Shown here: positions 1 through 7,987 of the stretch, one piece after another
Position numbering within the stretch: the first letter of the stretch is position 1
Layout of the letters: each line of letters starts with the position of its first letter
Source of the DNA: Candidatus Magasanikbacteria bacterium RIFOXYD12_FULL_33_17
Lineage (GTDB): Bacteria; Patescibacteriota; Patescibacteriia; Magasanikbacterales; UBA922
DNA: 25,406 nucleotides
Direction: 5' to 3'
Assembly (NCBI GenBank): GCA_001783255.1
Contig: MFRB01000121.1
Location: 1 to 25,406 of the forward strand
Notes under the pieces: generated by a model
The model's input: the letters and a program-made list of their open reading frames with translations, nothing else
The model's database searches: none
What the model was told of the DNA's origin: nothing
Program-made: the position numbers and the translations under genes

Positions 1-992
1 CTGGCTAAGTTGCTAGCTTTGGTGATTTCATCAATATGTTTTGGCTCTTGGCTAAGTACATCCAAAATTGCTTCTTCTTGTGGCGAATCTCCTAATATTT
101 GTTTATTTTTAACATAAACTTGAATATCTTGCAAGTCTAGGCCTTCGAGAATATCTTGACTACTAGTAATTAGCTTGGCGCCATTTTTTAGTAGATTGTT
201 TGGACCTTGTGATGTTGGTGAGGTAATGTTTTGAGGGACAGCGAAGACTTCGCGTCCAGCTTCCATGGCGCATTCAGCTGTTATTAGTGCTCCAGATTTT
301 TCAGCCGCTTCGATGACTAGAGTTGCTAGAGACATGCCGGCTATTATTCTATTTCGGCGTGGAAAAGTATATTTGTTTGGCAAAGTTCCTGGTGGATATT
401 CTGAAATTAGAGCGCCATTATTAGCGATAATTTCTTCGGAAATTTTTTGGTGTTCAGCTGGATAGACATGTCGTCTGTTTATACCAGTGCCTAAGACTGC
501 AATTGTTTTGCCATGATTTTTTAGAGTAGTTGTGTGAGCGATAATATCAATTCCAAAAGCTAGACCACTGACAATTGTCACACCTTGAGTGGCCAAATCG
601 GCTACCAGATTTTCGGTAACTTGTTTGCCATAAGTACTATATTTTCTTGTGCCGACAACAGCGAGAGTGAAATCATCTTGTGTCAGTTGACCTCGCACAA
701 AAAGACAAAATGGTGGATCGTAAATTTCTTTGAGAAGTTTGGGATAATTTTCATCGGCAAGAGTTATACAAGTGATTTGTTCTTGTGCTAGAATTTTGGC
801 AATTTTTTCTTCGTCAAGCTTTTCACGCCAAACAAGAAATTCATTGATTATTTTTTCATCTATTTTACTTTTCAAAAGTTCATCGAACTCAGCTTCCCAG
901 ACTTCTTCTAGAGATGAAAAAGCTGCCAGTAGTTGCTGGTAGCGGTTGACGGTTATCTTTGGGAAGTGGGCGAGAAGAACTTCTTTGATCAT
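1..992 (-). CDS. dprA: DNA-processing protein DprA/Smf (C-terminus beyond window)
   Basis: Read on the minus strand from ATG at 992, this gives 330 codons and runs off the left edge. It shows the DprA Rossmann-like core: VGTRKYSTYG near residues 113-122, SGLAFGIDIIAH near 141-152, and the hallmark FPRRNRIIAG that binds single-stranded DNA. The first ~100 residues form the usual helical N-terminal region. After the core comes a linker and the beginning of a C-terminal winged-helix domain (EEAILDVLSQEPKHIDEITKAS), which is cut off. DprA loads RecA onto incoming single-stranded DNA during natural transformation, which suits a CPR cell thought to take up DNA. It lies on the same strand as pth and der. 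No good Shine-Dalgarno precedes the ATG. Confidence 0.94.
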   Translation of the reverse strand, partial: MIKEVLLAHFPKITVNRYQQLLAAFSSLEEVWEAEFDELLKSKIDEKIINEFLVWREKLDEEKIAKILAQEQITCITLADENYPKLLKEIYDPPFCLFVRGQLTQDDFTLAVVGTRKYSTYGKQVTENLVADLATQGVTIVSGLAFGIDIIAHTTTLKNHGKTIAVLGTGINRRHVYPAEHQKISEEIIANNGALISEYPPGTLPNKYTFPRRNRIIAGMSLATLVIEAAEKSGALITAECAMEAGREVFAVPQNITSPTSQGPNNLLKNGAKLITSSQDILEGLDLQDIQVYVKNKQILGDSPQEEAILDVLSQEPKHIDEITKASNLA

Positions 993-1199
993 GTTGGTTT
1001 AATAAAAGGGATACGAAATACGAAAATTTACGAAAGTACGAAAAACAGATTTGTTTTTATATAAAATAGAACGCGAATTAAACTAATCAAACGAATTTGA
1101 ACGGATTGTTTTAAAATAAATTGAGACAATAACTATCCTGCCTGCAGGCCTGCTTAATTTGCTGGCTCTGCTGTATCTGCTGACAAGCTGTTTTGCTGT
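993..1199. repeat. dprA-pth gap: CGAAA array, GCTG array and a short palindrome
   Basis: Three repeat signals fill this gap. CGAAA recurs at 1014, 1021, 1031 and 1039. A perfect 10-bp palindrome (GCCTGCAGGC) sits at 1140-1149. GCTG recurs at 1161, 1170, 1179, 1187, 1195 and 1203, a spacing of 8-9 bp, and runs into the last codons and stop of pth. No gene or tRNA is visible. The CGAAA units face an inverted-type array (TTCGTGT) on the other side of pth. Confidence 0.6.
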
Positions 1200-1745
1200 C
1201 TAGCTGATAATTCCCATTATCTTCTCAATCGCTTCACTAATACTTGCGTTTAGTTTCTTTTTTTCCAAAATACCAAACTTGTTCAAAACAAATTTTGGAA
1301 TGTCTTTCATTTTGTTTTTATTTTCGCTGGCAATTCCAATACGCACACGAGTGAAGTCTTGGGTGCCAATAAATTCTATAATAGATTTAATACCATTGTG
1401 TCCAGCTGGTCCACGGTTTTCTTGAATTTTTAGTTCGCCTAGTAAAATATCTTTGTCATCGTGTACGACTATAATATCTTTTTGGTGCATTTTGTAGTAG
1501 TGTCCAATGTTTTGGACAGCTTCGCCAGACTTATTCATAAAAGTCATGGGTTTGGCCAAAATTATTTTTTCACCATTGATACTACAACCACAAATATAAG
1601 CATTGAATTTTTTGCTTAGTTCCCAATCATTGATACCAAAAGATAAGAGTTGTTTGTGCAATTCTTCTAAGACAATGAAACCAACGTTGTGACGAGTCTT
1701 CTCGTATTTTTTGCCGGGATTACCTAATCCTACGATGAGTTTCAT
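1200..1745 (-). CDS. pth: Peptidyl-tRNA hydrolase
   Basis: At 181 aa this is close to the family size. The N-terminus MKLIVGLGNPG followed by KTRHNVGF carries the catalytic histidine (about residue 19). The middle has NKSGEAVQ and the conserved HDD motif (VVHDDKDI), followed by GPAGHNGIKSI, which shapes the substrate cleft. The enzyme releases peptides from peptidyl-tRNAs that drop off ribosomes and is essential in bacteria. The ATG at 1745 starts exactly at the conserved MKLIVGLGNPG motif, so the start is secure. The last codons overlap a GCTG tandem array. It lies 106 bp downstream of der on the same strand and may be co-transcribed with it. Confidence 0.96.
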   Translation of the reverse strand: MKLIVGLGNPGKKYEKTRHNVGFIVLEELHKQLLSFGINDWELSKKFNAYICGCSINGEKIILAKPMTFMNKSGEAVQNIGHYYKMHQKDIIVVHDDKDILLGELKIQENRGPAGHNGIKSIIEFIGTQDFTRVRIGIASENKNKMKDIPKFVLNKFGILEKKKLNASISEAIEKIMGIIS

Positions 1746-1820
1746 ACATAACGTTTTTAGAAGTAATAATCCTGATATCCGGATAATCCAGATTTACGGA
1801 TGTAACCTACGTTTTGATAA

Positions 1821-1850
1821 TTCGTGTATATTCGTGTTAAGATTCGTGTT
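1821..1850. repeat. TTCGTGT short tandem array between pth and der
   Basis: TTCGTGT occurs at 1821, 1831 and 1843 (spacings 10 and 12). Read on the other strand the unit is ACACGAA, resembling the TACGAAA units on the far side of pth, so pth lies between two similar arrays in opposite orientation. The rest of the gap (1746-1820) holds a small inverted repeat around ATCCGGAT and nothing else recognisable. Confidence 0.55.
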
Positions 1851-1851
1851 C

Positions 1852-3249
1852 TTATTTGAGTTTATCATCCGAAATTTTACTTTTTTCCATTTTGATAACA
1901 ATCGGTGTTCCGAAGAAATTGAATTTTTCACGAAGTTTGTTTTCAATAAAGTTCAAGTAAGAACGATGTAAAGATGTACCTTGTTTGATATATAGTTTGA
2001 AAACAGGAGGATCTGCATTTATCTGTCTGAAGCCAAATACTTTTGGTTGGCGGGTACCTTTGCCACGAGAAGGTTTGTGTGTTTTTGTGATGTGATCCAT
2101 GAATTTGCTAGCAGCATTGTCACTAATAATAGTGTGTCTAGCTTCAATGACTTGCATGATACTTGGGAAAATTTGTCCTGTTTTGTAACCAGTCTTACCA
2201 CTTAAAAATAGTATAGGTGAAAAATCAAGATGAGGGAAATGACTGTAGACCATTTGTTTGACATCATTTCTAGCACTATCACTGTTGTCTTCGGCTAAGT
2301 CCCATTTGTTTACTAGTATTATAACACTTTTACTTTTACGTTCAATAAGGCCACCAAGTTGCATGTCTTGTGAGGAGATAGGTTCACTGCCATCAAGAAC
2401 AAGCAAAATAATGTCAGAGTTGGCAATAGTTTCAATACTTTTTTTGATACCTTCTTTTTCGAGGAAGCCATCTACCTTTGCTTTGCGTCTGATACCAGCT
2501 GTATCTATAAAAGTAACTTTTTGTTTTTTGCCATTCATTTCATATTCAAGATCTGTATCAAAAGGTTCACGTGTAGTGTGAGCAATATCACTAACAATCA
2601 CTTTTTCTTCGCCAATAATTTTGTTGAAAAGAGAAGATTTGCCAACATTTGGTTTGCCAATCAGACTGACTTTTATGGTTTTACTTTTTTCTTTGACTAC
2701 TTTTGGTCGGACAGAAGCTTTGCCTAATTCTTTGTAAATAAGGTCAAGCAAATCACCAACACCTTTGCCATTGGTAGCAGAAATCAAAAATGGTTCACCA
2801 AGACCAAGCTTATAATAATTTTGATCAAAGTTTTGTATTTCTCTTTTACTATCAGCTTTGTTGGCAACAAGAAATATTTTTTTATTTTTGTATTGTGATT
2901 TTAGTTTTTTGGCTAAGTCTTTTTCTTGAGGGAGTAGAGTAGACTTGGCGTCAACTAACATGATTAAAATATCAGCTTCGTCCAAGGCTTTTTCTGCTTG
3001 TGCTAATATTTCGTTTGCAAAAAATTCATTTTGATCATTGTCTACGCCACCAGTATCAATAATATTTATTTCTTTGCCACGCCAGACAATTATTCCTTCA
3101 TTATTATTTCTAGTAGTACCTGCAATAGTAGAAACCAAAGCTTTTTTTTCGTCTATTAGAGTATTAAAAAAAGTTGACTTGCCGACATTGGCGCGACCGA
3201 TAAGAGCTACTGTTGGTAAATTGTTCTTGAGTATTGTTTTTTCGATCAT
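1852..3249 (-). CDS. der: Ribosome assembly GTPase Der (EngA)
   Basis: This 465-aa protein has the two tandem GTPase domains that define Der. The first P-loop is GRANVGKST near residue 18, with DTGG and NKAD following. The second P-loop is GKPNVGKSS near residue 198, with DTAG, NKWD and SGKTG. The C-terminal ~110 residues form the KH-like domain, including KVFGFRQINADPPVFKLYI. Der binds the 50S subunit during late maturation and is essential. The ATG at 3249 lies only ~17 codons before the first P-loop, the usual distance. All nucleotide-binding motifs look intact. No clear promoter could be read; upstream is the AAAGT inverted array at 3262-3421. Confidence 0.96.
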   Translation of the reverse strand: MIEKTILKNNLPTVALIGRANVGKSTFFNTLIDEKKALVSTIAGTTRNNNEGIIVWRGKEINIIDTGGVDNDQNEFFANEILAQAEKALDEADILIMLVDAKSTLLPQEKDLAKKLKSQYKNKKIFLVANKADSKREIQNFDQNYYKLGLGEPFLISATNGKGVGDLLDLIYKELGKASVRPKVVKEKSKTIKVSLIGKPNVGKSSLFNKIIGEEKVIVSDIAHTTREPFDTDLEYEMNGKKQKVTFIDTAGIRRKAKVDGFLEKEGIKKSIETIANSDIILLVLDGSEPISSQDMQLGGLIERKSKSVIILVNKWDLAEDNSDSARNDVKQMVYSHFPHLDFSPILFLSGKTGYKTGQIFPSIMQVIEARHTIISDNAASKFMDHITKTHKPSRGKGTRQPKVFGFRQINADPPVFKLYIKQGTSLHRSYLNFIENKLREKFNFFGTPIVIKMEKSKISDDKLK

Positions 3250-3261
3250 ATGATTAATAGT

Positions 3262-3421
3262 TCTTAAAGTTATAAAGTTTATAATGTTGGAAGTATTTTT
3301 TATTTGAAGTTTATCTTGGTAAAAAGTTTTTTATTTGTTATGTAATTTAGTCAATATATTTTTTACAAATATTTATTATTTATTACTTTTAATTTTATAA
3401 CTTTACAACTTTATAAACTTA
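3262..3421. repeat. Inverted AAAGT/ACTTT arrays between der and the LCP gene
   Basis: AAAGT occurs at 3266 and 3275 (9-bp step, within TTATAAAGTTTATAA), and the inverted unit ACTTT occurs at 3384, 3400 and 3408. The two sides form an imperfect long palindrome around an AT-rich centre. The same unit in the same inverted arrangement occurs at 7556-7815 and 23811-23897, and as a single arm at 22682-22695. Confidence 0.6.
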
Positions 3422-3424
3422 TTT

Positions 3425-4870
3425 TTATTCTACAAAATTATCTCCTAGAACAATGACTATGTCAGTAGATTTGTTGCTTGGAGCTATACCTTCTGGTATA
3501 TCAACTATTATAGGCATGTTTAGTTCTTTATTCAAGGCTGTTAGTACTGGAGTAATATCTTTTTCTTTTGGAGCAAATGAATAAATAGCACTTTTATTTA
3601 CTGGTTTTAATTCTGTCAGAACATTGCCAACTTCATTTACATAAAAATTTTCGTCCAACAATCTTTGTTTTACTTTGGCAGCTAAGCCTGCTTGCCAAGT
3701 ACCATTTTGAATTTCTATAGTTGCCCAATCAAATTTTGGAGCTTCTTGTTCTGGTATCTCGGTAGTAGTAGTTTCGGCTACGACACTATTTTCTGTAAAA
3801 ATATTTTTTATATCATTGTTTATATTATCAAAATTACCAGTGACAGGTCCTAGTAAAAAGGCTCCGTCTTGGTTGATGTAATTGTATAAATAGCCACCAA
3901 CGCTTGTATCCAAAACTAAATTTTTGACATTGTCACCTTGGATTTCTTTGGCCATACGAATGAAACTTAGTATTTCGTCAAAGGCCATGTTGGTGGTCAA
4001 GTGTTTTTCCAAAACATCCATGATGTTTTTTATTTTGATAGGATTGGTAAGGGTACTAAAAGAAAGAATTTTTTCTTTTAGAGATTGGATTATTTTTTGT
4101 TGTCTAGCTGATCTAGCAAAATCAGAACCTTCACCATTGTTGCCATGTCTGGAACGAGCAAACTTTAGAGCAGTGTCACCATCCATAGTTTGTGGACCTT
4201 TTTTGAAAGAAACTGTTTGGTAGCCATTGTTTTCTGTAGGATAGAGGTAATCAGTAAAAGATTTTTCAATATCGATTCTTATGCCACCGACTTCATCTAT
4301 TATATCAGCAAAAGCTTGAAAATCTACTCTTATATAATAAGGAATATCTAGATCAAGTGTTTGGGAAATAATTTGTGTAGCATAAGCTCCGCCCCAACCT
4401 GATTGATTGGTTTCTCCTATAGAATTTGCAATATTTACTTTTTTGGTACCATAATTACCAATTTCAACTCCCAAATCACGTGGTATAGAGATAAAAGCAA
4501 GATCATTGGTCGATGGTTTGATACTTACCAACATAATAGTATCTGTAAGATAAGGTCCATCATGTCCCAAACCGCCCATGCCAAGAAGTAAGACATTTAT
4601 TCTGTCATCTTTTTGTCCTTCTAGTTTGGCTTCAGGTTTGAAGAGTAGGTAAGCTATTTTTTGGAGTAAGCCTTGAGGTTCTTTTGGTTCTAGAGTATTT
4701 TCATTGTAATCCAAAGGGTTTTGGGTGGCTACCCATTTTTTTGAGTAGCTATATCCGTAGACTGTTCCAGCTATCAGAATTGGTATCAATAACAAAAATA
4801 ACCATTTTTTTAGGTTAGATTTAGGCTTTTCTTCAGGATTTTGTTTGTGTAAGAAGTTGACGTTATCCAT
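3425..4870 (-). CDS. LytR-CpsA-Psr (LCP) family cell-wall glycopolymer transferase
   Basis: This 481-aa protein has one N-terminal membrane anchor (about residues 24-42, WLFLLLIPILIAGTVYGY) and an extracytoplasmic LCP domain. Diagnostic segments are NVLLLGMGG, LTDTIMLVS, ISIPRDLGV, and the conserved arginine-rich run ALKFARSRHG followed by GSDFARSARQQ. A C-terminal LytR_C-like domain (about residues 385-480) follows a linker rich in E, P and T. LCP enzymes move polyprenyl-phosphate-linked glycopolymers onto the cell wall or surface proteins. That matches the polysaccharide genes further along the window. A TTGCCA-17-TATAAT promoter lies ~110 bp upstream, giving it its own transcription unit. 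Confidence 0.92.
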   Translation of the reverse strand: MDNVNFLHKQNPEEKPKSNLKKWLFLLLIPILIAGTVYGYSYSKKWVATQNPLDYNENTLEPKEPQGLLQKIAYLLFKPEAKLEGQKDDRINVLLLGMGGLGHDGPYLTDTIMLVSIKPSTNDLAFISIPRDLGVEIGNYGTKKVNIANSIGETNQSGWGGAYATQIISQTLDLDIPYYIRVDFQAFADIIDEVGGIRIDIEKSFTDYLYPTENNGYQTVSFKKGPQTMDGDTALKFARSRHGNNGEGSDFARSARQQKIIQSLKEKILSFSTLTNPIKIKNIMDVLEKHLTTNMAFDEILSFIRMAKEIQGDNVKNLVLDTSVGGYLYNYINQDGAFLLGPVTGNFDNINNDIKNIFTENSVVAETTTTEIPEQEAPKFDWATIEIQNGTWQAGLAAKVKQRLLDENFYVNEVGNVLTELKPVNKSAIYSFAPKEKDITPVLTALNKELNMPIIVDIPEGIAPSNKSTDIVIVLGDNFVE

Positions 4871-4978
4871 AACTATAATTCGACTGTGTCCAAGAATATT
4901 TATTAAACTGTAAACTACAATAAAAATATCCTGTTTACTATTCTAAAGTTTGGATATGTGTAGTTAATAGCGAGCCTA

Positions 4979-5007
4979 ATTATACTACAAAAAGGTGATT
5001 TTGGCAA
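4979..5007 (-). promoter_or_regulatory. Sigma-70-type promoter of the LCP gene
   Basis: On the minus strand TTGCCA (5007-5002) is followed after exactly 17 bp by TATAAT (4984-4979). This predicts transcription starting near 4972 and a ~100-nt leader before the LCP ATG. Confidence 0.7.
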
Positions 5008-5029
5008 AGATACACTAATCTTAACCCTC

Positions 5030-5050
5030 CTGCTTGCCTGTAGGCAGGGA
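5030..5050. repeat. Short palindrome of the CCTGCC/GGCAGG type
   Basis: The stretch reads CCTGC, TT, GCCTGTAGGCAGG and can fold on itself. Related motifs appear at 1137-1153, around 8688 (inside MITE copy 2) and around 14637. It lies just after the stop of the 610-aa gene but has no U-run, so it is not called a terminator. Confidence 0.4.
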
Positions 5051-5061
5051 TAAATACTATT

Positions 5062-6894
5062 TTATTGTGTAATCTTAGTTCCTTTGAGTTGTCCTATACT
5101 ATCTGTTTTTAGAGAATTGTCAAGGCTAGCAAAGCTTTTGTTTAGGTCGTTGTCAATGAAAGTATCGTGAACATTGATATTAATATTTTTCAATATAACA
5201 GGATTAGTGTTTATCATACTAGCATCAGGGGTGATACTAAGTTCAAAATAAATGCCGGCAGTATCGTTGGCGGACAAGCTACTCAAGCTCCAAGATATTT
5301 TTCTAGTAGTTGGATCAAAACTTATATCATTGCCAAGACTGACACTACTTTTTCCTGTCCACTTTATATAACTTGGGAGTGTGGCACTAAGATTTATATT
5401 GTTAACACGACTAGTCCCGTTGGTTATTTGGATGATAGCCCCATATTTTGTTTCTTCACCAACTTTGGCAGGTAGAGGACCACGACCTATTTGGTCGCCT
5501 TCGTTGGTATAGTATCTAATTTCTGCATTAGCTATTAGACTAGTTCCTATTTTTATTTTGGAAGTTTCAAAATTAGTTTTGTAGTTAGTGGTTATGTCAT
5601 TAAGAGAAGCTTCTACTTTTGCGTTCAAACTTAAGTTTAGATCTGTGCCTCCATTTGGATAATTTTTTACAGGCACAGATAATTTGATTTGGGTGCTTTG
5701 TCCTGGTTTCAATATTTGAGCATAGACAAAATTGGCTGTTTGGTCTTGTATCTTTAGGTCATTGTTTTGTTTGAATTTTGTAATGTCTATGATGTTGGTT
5801 GGAAGAGAAAAATTTAAGTTGATATTTTTCAATTCGGTATCGCCATTATTTTTTAGGTCAAGGTATAGATTGACTATTTCACCTGGTTTGAGGTGTGTAG
5901 TATCATTTTCCCAGTAATTATTTATAGACAAATTAGGATGGATAATTTGTAGCGAGTATTTCAAAGTTTCTTGAGGAATACTTTTTTCATTTACAAAAAT
6001 TTCTGGTGTCATTCGTAAATCAATTGTTTTTTCTTGTTCTTTCAAATTGAAGTTGAGGTAAGCTTGCAAAGTAGTTTCTTCATTTGGTTCCAATTCTTTT
6101 ATTTTCCAAAAGTTGTTGTTTATTTCTCCTTTTTTGATAGTAGGATTAATTAGATTAATGCCTGCTGGGAGAGCTAGTGAGATATTTATGTTTGTAATAT
6201 TGACGTCACCTTCATTTTTGATTTTCAATTCAATAGGTTCAGTAGAATGAGCTAAGACTTTGTTGGCTAACACAAGATCTGTTTTTAGGACAGAACCGTG
6301 AAAAATGGCGATGTAAGGTGTGATTTTTTTTTCTTCAAAATTCTTGTGGGCTTGTTTGTAAGTAAGTGAAGCTGAGATGTTGGTTTCTAAATGTGGTGTT
6401 TCGTAGACTCTACCAAAAATATGGACAATACCTTCGCTACCAGGTTCCAAATCTGCTAGATGGAATGTGGTATTAGTTTTGTCGAAGTTGTCGCTAGGTT
6501 CTGTTTTTTCTAAAGTATAACCAGCTGGTAGCTGAATAGTCAAAGTAGGGGACACTAATTTTGTTTGACTTTCATTTTTGTACAAAATATCAAAGTCCAT
6601 TCTGTCACCACTCAATATTCTGGCTGGTTGTTTTTGGATAGAAAGATATACTAGGTCAGTCACAGTAGGATTGTATAACATCCAAAAAAGTCCTGATGCC
6701 AAAATAACAATACTAGTCAATAAAAGGAGCATGTCAAAAATAAAAAGTTTGCGAGCATGTGCAAATTGCATGTGGTATCTTTTTTTGTAGTGCATTTCCG
6801 CAAAGTGAATTGGGGAAGCCAAAAAAGCCAAAAACCATTTGTGAGGATGCTTTTTTAGATGATGTAGTTTTAGATATTCTTCGACAAATTTCAT
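5062..6894 (-). CDS. Membrane-anchored protein with DUF11/CARDB-like repeats
   Basis: This 610-aa protein starts at the ATG at 6894. A longer reading from a TTG at 6933 is unlikely because that stretch overlaps a TATAAT -10 box. The first ~47 residues are basic and cytoplasmic, then one membrane span follows (about 49-71, KLFIFDMLLLLTSIVILASG). The rest is outside the cell. About four beta-sandwich repeats can be seen, each with an N-x-G/S start, a LPxG/LPxxI step and a LxPG/LxPN/LSAN step: TLTIQLPAGYTLE, ISLALPAGINL, LNFSLPTNIID and LSATLPSYIKW. This pattern is typical of DUF11/CARDB-type domains in surface proteins. No catalytic motif is visible. It probably acts as a scaffold or adhesive stalk next to the LCP enzyme; the specific function is unknown. 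Confidence 0.85.
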   Translation of the reverse strand: MKFVEEYLKLHHLKKHPHKWFLAFLASPIHFAEMHYKKRYHMQFAHARKLFIFDMLLLLTSIVILASGLFWMLYNPTVTDLVYLSIQKQPARILSGDRMDFDILYKNESQTKLVSPTLTIQLPAGYTLEKTEPSDNFDKTNTTFHLADLEPGSEGIVHIFGRVYETPHLETNISASLTYKQAHKNFEEKKITPYIAIFHGSVLKTDLVLANKVLAHSTEPIELKIKNEGDVNITNINISLALPAGINLINPTIKKGEINNNFWKIKELEPNEETTLQAYLNFNLKEQEKTIDLRMTPEIFVNEKSIPQETLKYSLQIIHPNLSINNYWENDTTHLKPGEIVNLYLDLKNNGDTELKNINLNFSLPTNIIDITKFKQNNDLKIQDQTANFVYAQILKPGQSTQIKLSVPVKNYPNGGTDLNLSLNAKVEASLNDITTNYKTNFETSKIKIGTSLIANAEIRYYTNEGDQIGRGPLPAKVGEETKYGAIIQITNGTSRVNNINLSATLPSYIKWTGKSSVSLGNDISFDPTTRKISWSLSSLSANDTAGIYFELSITPDASMINTNPVILKNININVHDTFIDNDLNKSFASLDNSLKTDSIGQLKGTKITQ

Positions 6895-6924
6895 AATTAT
6901 TTTTTTATCTTTTTTATTTAGTTT

Positions 6925-6953
6925 ATTATACAATAACTAGCAATAACTAACAA
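6925..6953 (-). promoter_or_regulatory. Promoter of the DUF11-like membrane protein
   Basis: TTGTTA (6953-6948), a 17-bp spacer and TATAAT (6930-6925) lie just upstream of the ATG at 6894 on the minus strand. The predicted leader is ~25 nt. The -10 box sits inside the would-be extension of the ORF, which fixes the start at 6894. Confidence 0.65.
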
Positions 6954-7017
6954 TAACTGTAATTAAAAGTAACTGACAAAGTTTAGACTAGTTACTTGTA
7001 GTTACTTTTAGTTATTG
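6931..7017. repeat. Inverted arrays with exact 10-bp step (CAATAACT / AGTTATTG)
   Basis: AATAACT occurs at 6932, 6942 and 6952. The inverted units AGTTACT, AGTTACT and AGTTATT occur at 6990, 7000 and 7010. Both arms step by exactly 10 bp and face each other across ~30 bp. The left arm overlaps the promoter of the 610-aa gene. Confidence 0.7.
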
Positions 7018-7045
7018 TCTCATTATTATAAATTTTTTTAAAATG

Positions 7046-7078
7046 TTCCCTTCCCTACAAGGAGAGGGAATTTTTTTT
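7046..7078 (+). repeat. Hairpin with T-run, resembling a MITE end
   Basis: TTCCCTTCC and GGAGAGGGAA pair around CTACAA and are followed by eight T. It has terminator form on the plus strand, but no plus-strand gene leads into it. The sequence resembles the right end of the MITE at 7732-7751, so a MITE remnant is the better reading. Confidence 0.45.
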
Positions 7079-7090
7079 AATCCTGATTTA

Positions 7091-7125
7091 ATTAAATAAA
7101 AACGCCAGTTTTTTAGACTGGTGTT
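7091..7125 (-). terminator. Rho-independent terminator of the small HTH gene
   Basis: On the minus strand AACACCAGT (7125-7117) pairs with ACTGGCGTT (7109-7101) around a 7-nt loop, followed by TTTATTTAAT. The left arm lies in the last codons of the gene and the loop contains its stop codon. Confidence 0.65.
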
Positions 7126-7448
7126 TGGTTTTCTAAATTGTTGTTTGTTTCATCTTTTTTCTTGATACTTTTCTTGCTAGGGGAGTAGAGTGTGTTTTTT
7201 ATTTTCCATTTATCCACATACTGTCCAATACCAAATTTTTCAGCTTTATTTTTGACTGTAATTTTTTTTTGGGACCAATGGACTAGGCTTTCGAAGTTTA
7301 TCTTATATCTACCAGCTACCACAACATAGGTGATTTCTTGAGCTTTTATAGCTCTGCGTATGGTCTGTGGATTAACTCCAAATAGTCTAGCTGCTTCAGA
7401 AATAGAGACTCTAATGATTTCTTTTGGGTTGTTTTTTATATCAGACAT
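7113..7448 (-). CDS. Small helix-turn-helix DNA-binding protein
   Basis: This 111-aa protein starts at the ATG at 7448. A helix-turn-helix like those of excisionase/MerR-type proteins is clear near residues 13-50: SISEAARLFGVNPQTIRRAI followed by a wing-like VVVAGRYKINFESLVHW. The C-terminal third is lysine- and serine-rich and probably disordered. An upstream extension to a TTG at 7502 is possible on paper, but that TTG belongs to the -35 box (TTGACA) of a well-formed promoter, so the ATG is the start. The leader is only ~20 nt with no Shine-Dalgarno. It is likely a local or autoregulatory transcription factor; targets are not evident. A related single-domain HTH protein is at 23908-24150. 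Confidence 0.8.
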   Translation of the reverse strand: MSDIKNNPKEIIRVSISEAARLFGVNPQTIRRAIKAQEITYVVVAGRYKINFESLVHWSQKKITVKNKAEKFGIGQYVDKWKIKNTLYSPSKKSIKKKDETNNNLENQTPV

Positions 7449-7473
7449 AAATATATTACGTTTGTATAGACTA

Positions 7474-7502
7474 ATATTAACAAACTTTGAGCATTTTGTC
7501 AA
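7474..7502 (-). promoter_or_regulatory. Promoter of the small HTH gene
   Basis: A perfect TTGACA (7502-7497), a 17-bp spacer and TAATAT (7479-7474, 4 of 6 matches) lie on the minus strand. Start of transcription is predicted near 7467, about 19 nt before the ATG at 7448. Confidence 0.7.
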
Positions 7503-7555
7503 GATGTGCTTGTTTTTGGGTGGTTTTTTTGTTTACAATAGTGTATACAAATAAG

Positions 7556-7815
7556 TTATAAAGTCGAGAGTTTATAAAGTCCATAAAGTCTATAAAGTTT
7601 TTAGGGATATTAAAATATTTAAAGTAAGTTCCTCCCCTTGGTAGGGGGAGGTTAGGAGGGGGTCTCAACCTGTATTAAAAAGAAAAACTATTTTTAATGC
7701 AATGTCCCGTTGAGACCCTACCCTGCCCCTTCCCTACGAGGGAAGGGAACTCTCTAAAACATTTTTATAAAAATTAACATAACAACTTTATGGACTTTCG
7801 ACTTTACAGACTTTT
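7556..7815. repeat. Inverted AAAGT/ACTTT arrays enclosing a MITE copy
   Basis: AAAGT lies at 7560, 7576, 7585 and 7594. The inverted ACTTT lies at 7785, 7794, 7801 and 7810 (steps 9, 7, 9). The arms enclose the palindromic element at 7627-7751. The same 9, 7, 9 step pattern recurs in the right arm of the array at 23868-23897. The whole gap 7449-7987 has no gene. Beyond the arrays it holds a GCGTAG/CTACGC hairpin (7849-7854 with 7871-7876) and the sigma-gene promoter. Confidence 0.65.
7627..7751 (+). mobile_element. MITE-like palindromic element, copy 1
   Basis: This is an element of ~125 bp. The left end (AGTTCCTCCCC, then GGTAGGGGGAGG) mirrors the right end (TTCCCTACGAGGGAAGGGAACT in two parts, 7731-7740 and 7741-7751). 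Inside, GGGTCTCAAC and GTTGAGACCC form a perfect 10-bp stem, and ATTAAAAA pairs with TTTTTAAT at the centre. The whole unit can fold as nested hairpins. A second copy in the same orientation is at 8566-8712. It encodes no protein, so any movement would need an enzyme supplied elsewhere. Confidence 0.7.
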
Positions 7816-7939
7816 GAACACATTTAGTATACAATTCATTGCTTTTTCGCGTAGTATGTGCTATAGTTGGCTACGCATTTTATGATAAGAATATCTATAA
7901 ATACATATTATTTAGACTCTATTAAGCTTTTTTAGTTGG

Positions 7940-7948
7940 TGTTATAAT
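7940..7948 (+). promoter_or_regulatory. Extended -10 promoter of the ECF sigma gene
   Basis: TG-T-TATAAT matches the extended -10 consensus. No convincing -35 lies 17 bp upstream, as expected for this class. The transcript would start near 7955, 33 nt before the ATG. The same nonamer TGTTATAAT occurs at 14747, 15573 and 22630. Confidence 0.6.
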
Positions 7949-7987
7949 TTAGGTGTAACACTTTTTTGTTTTTAACGACTTCTATAT

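Noticed and set aside
6931..7017. CRISPR-like array
   Set aside because: Units are under 12 bp without spacers, there are no cas genes in the window, and the two arms are inverted relative to each other.
7046..7078. Plus-strand terminator
   Set aside because: There is a hairpin and T-run, but no plus-strand gene leads to it; similarity to a MITE end explains it better.
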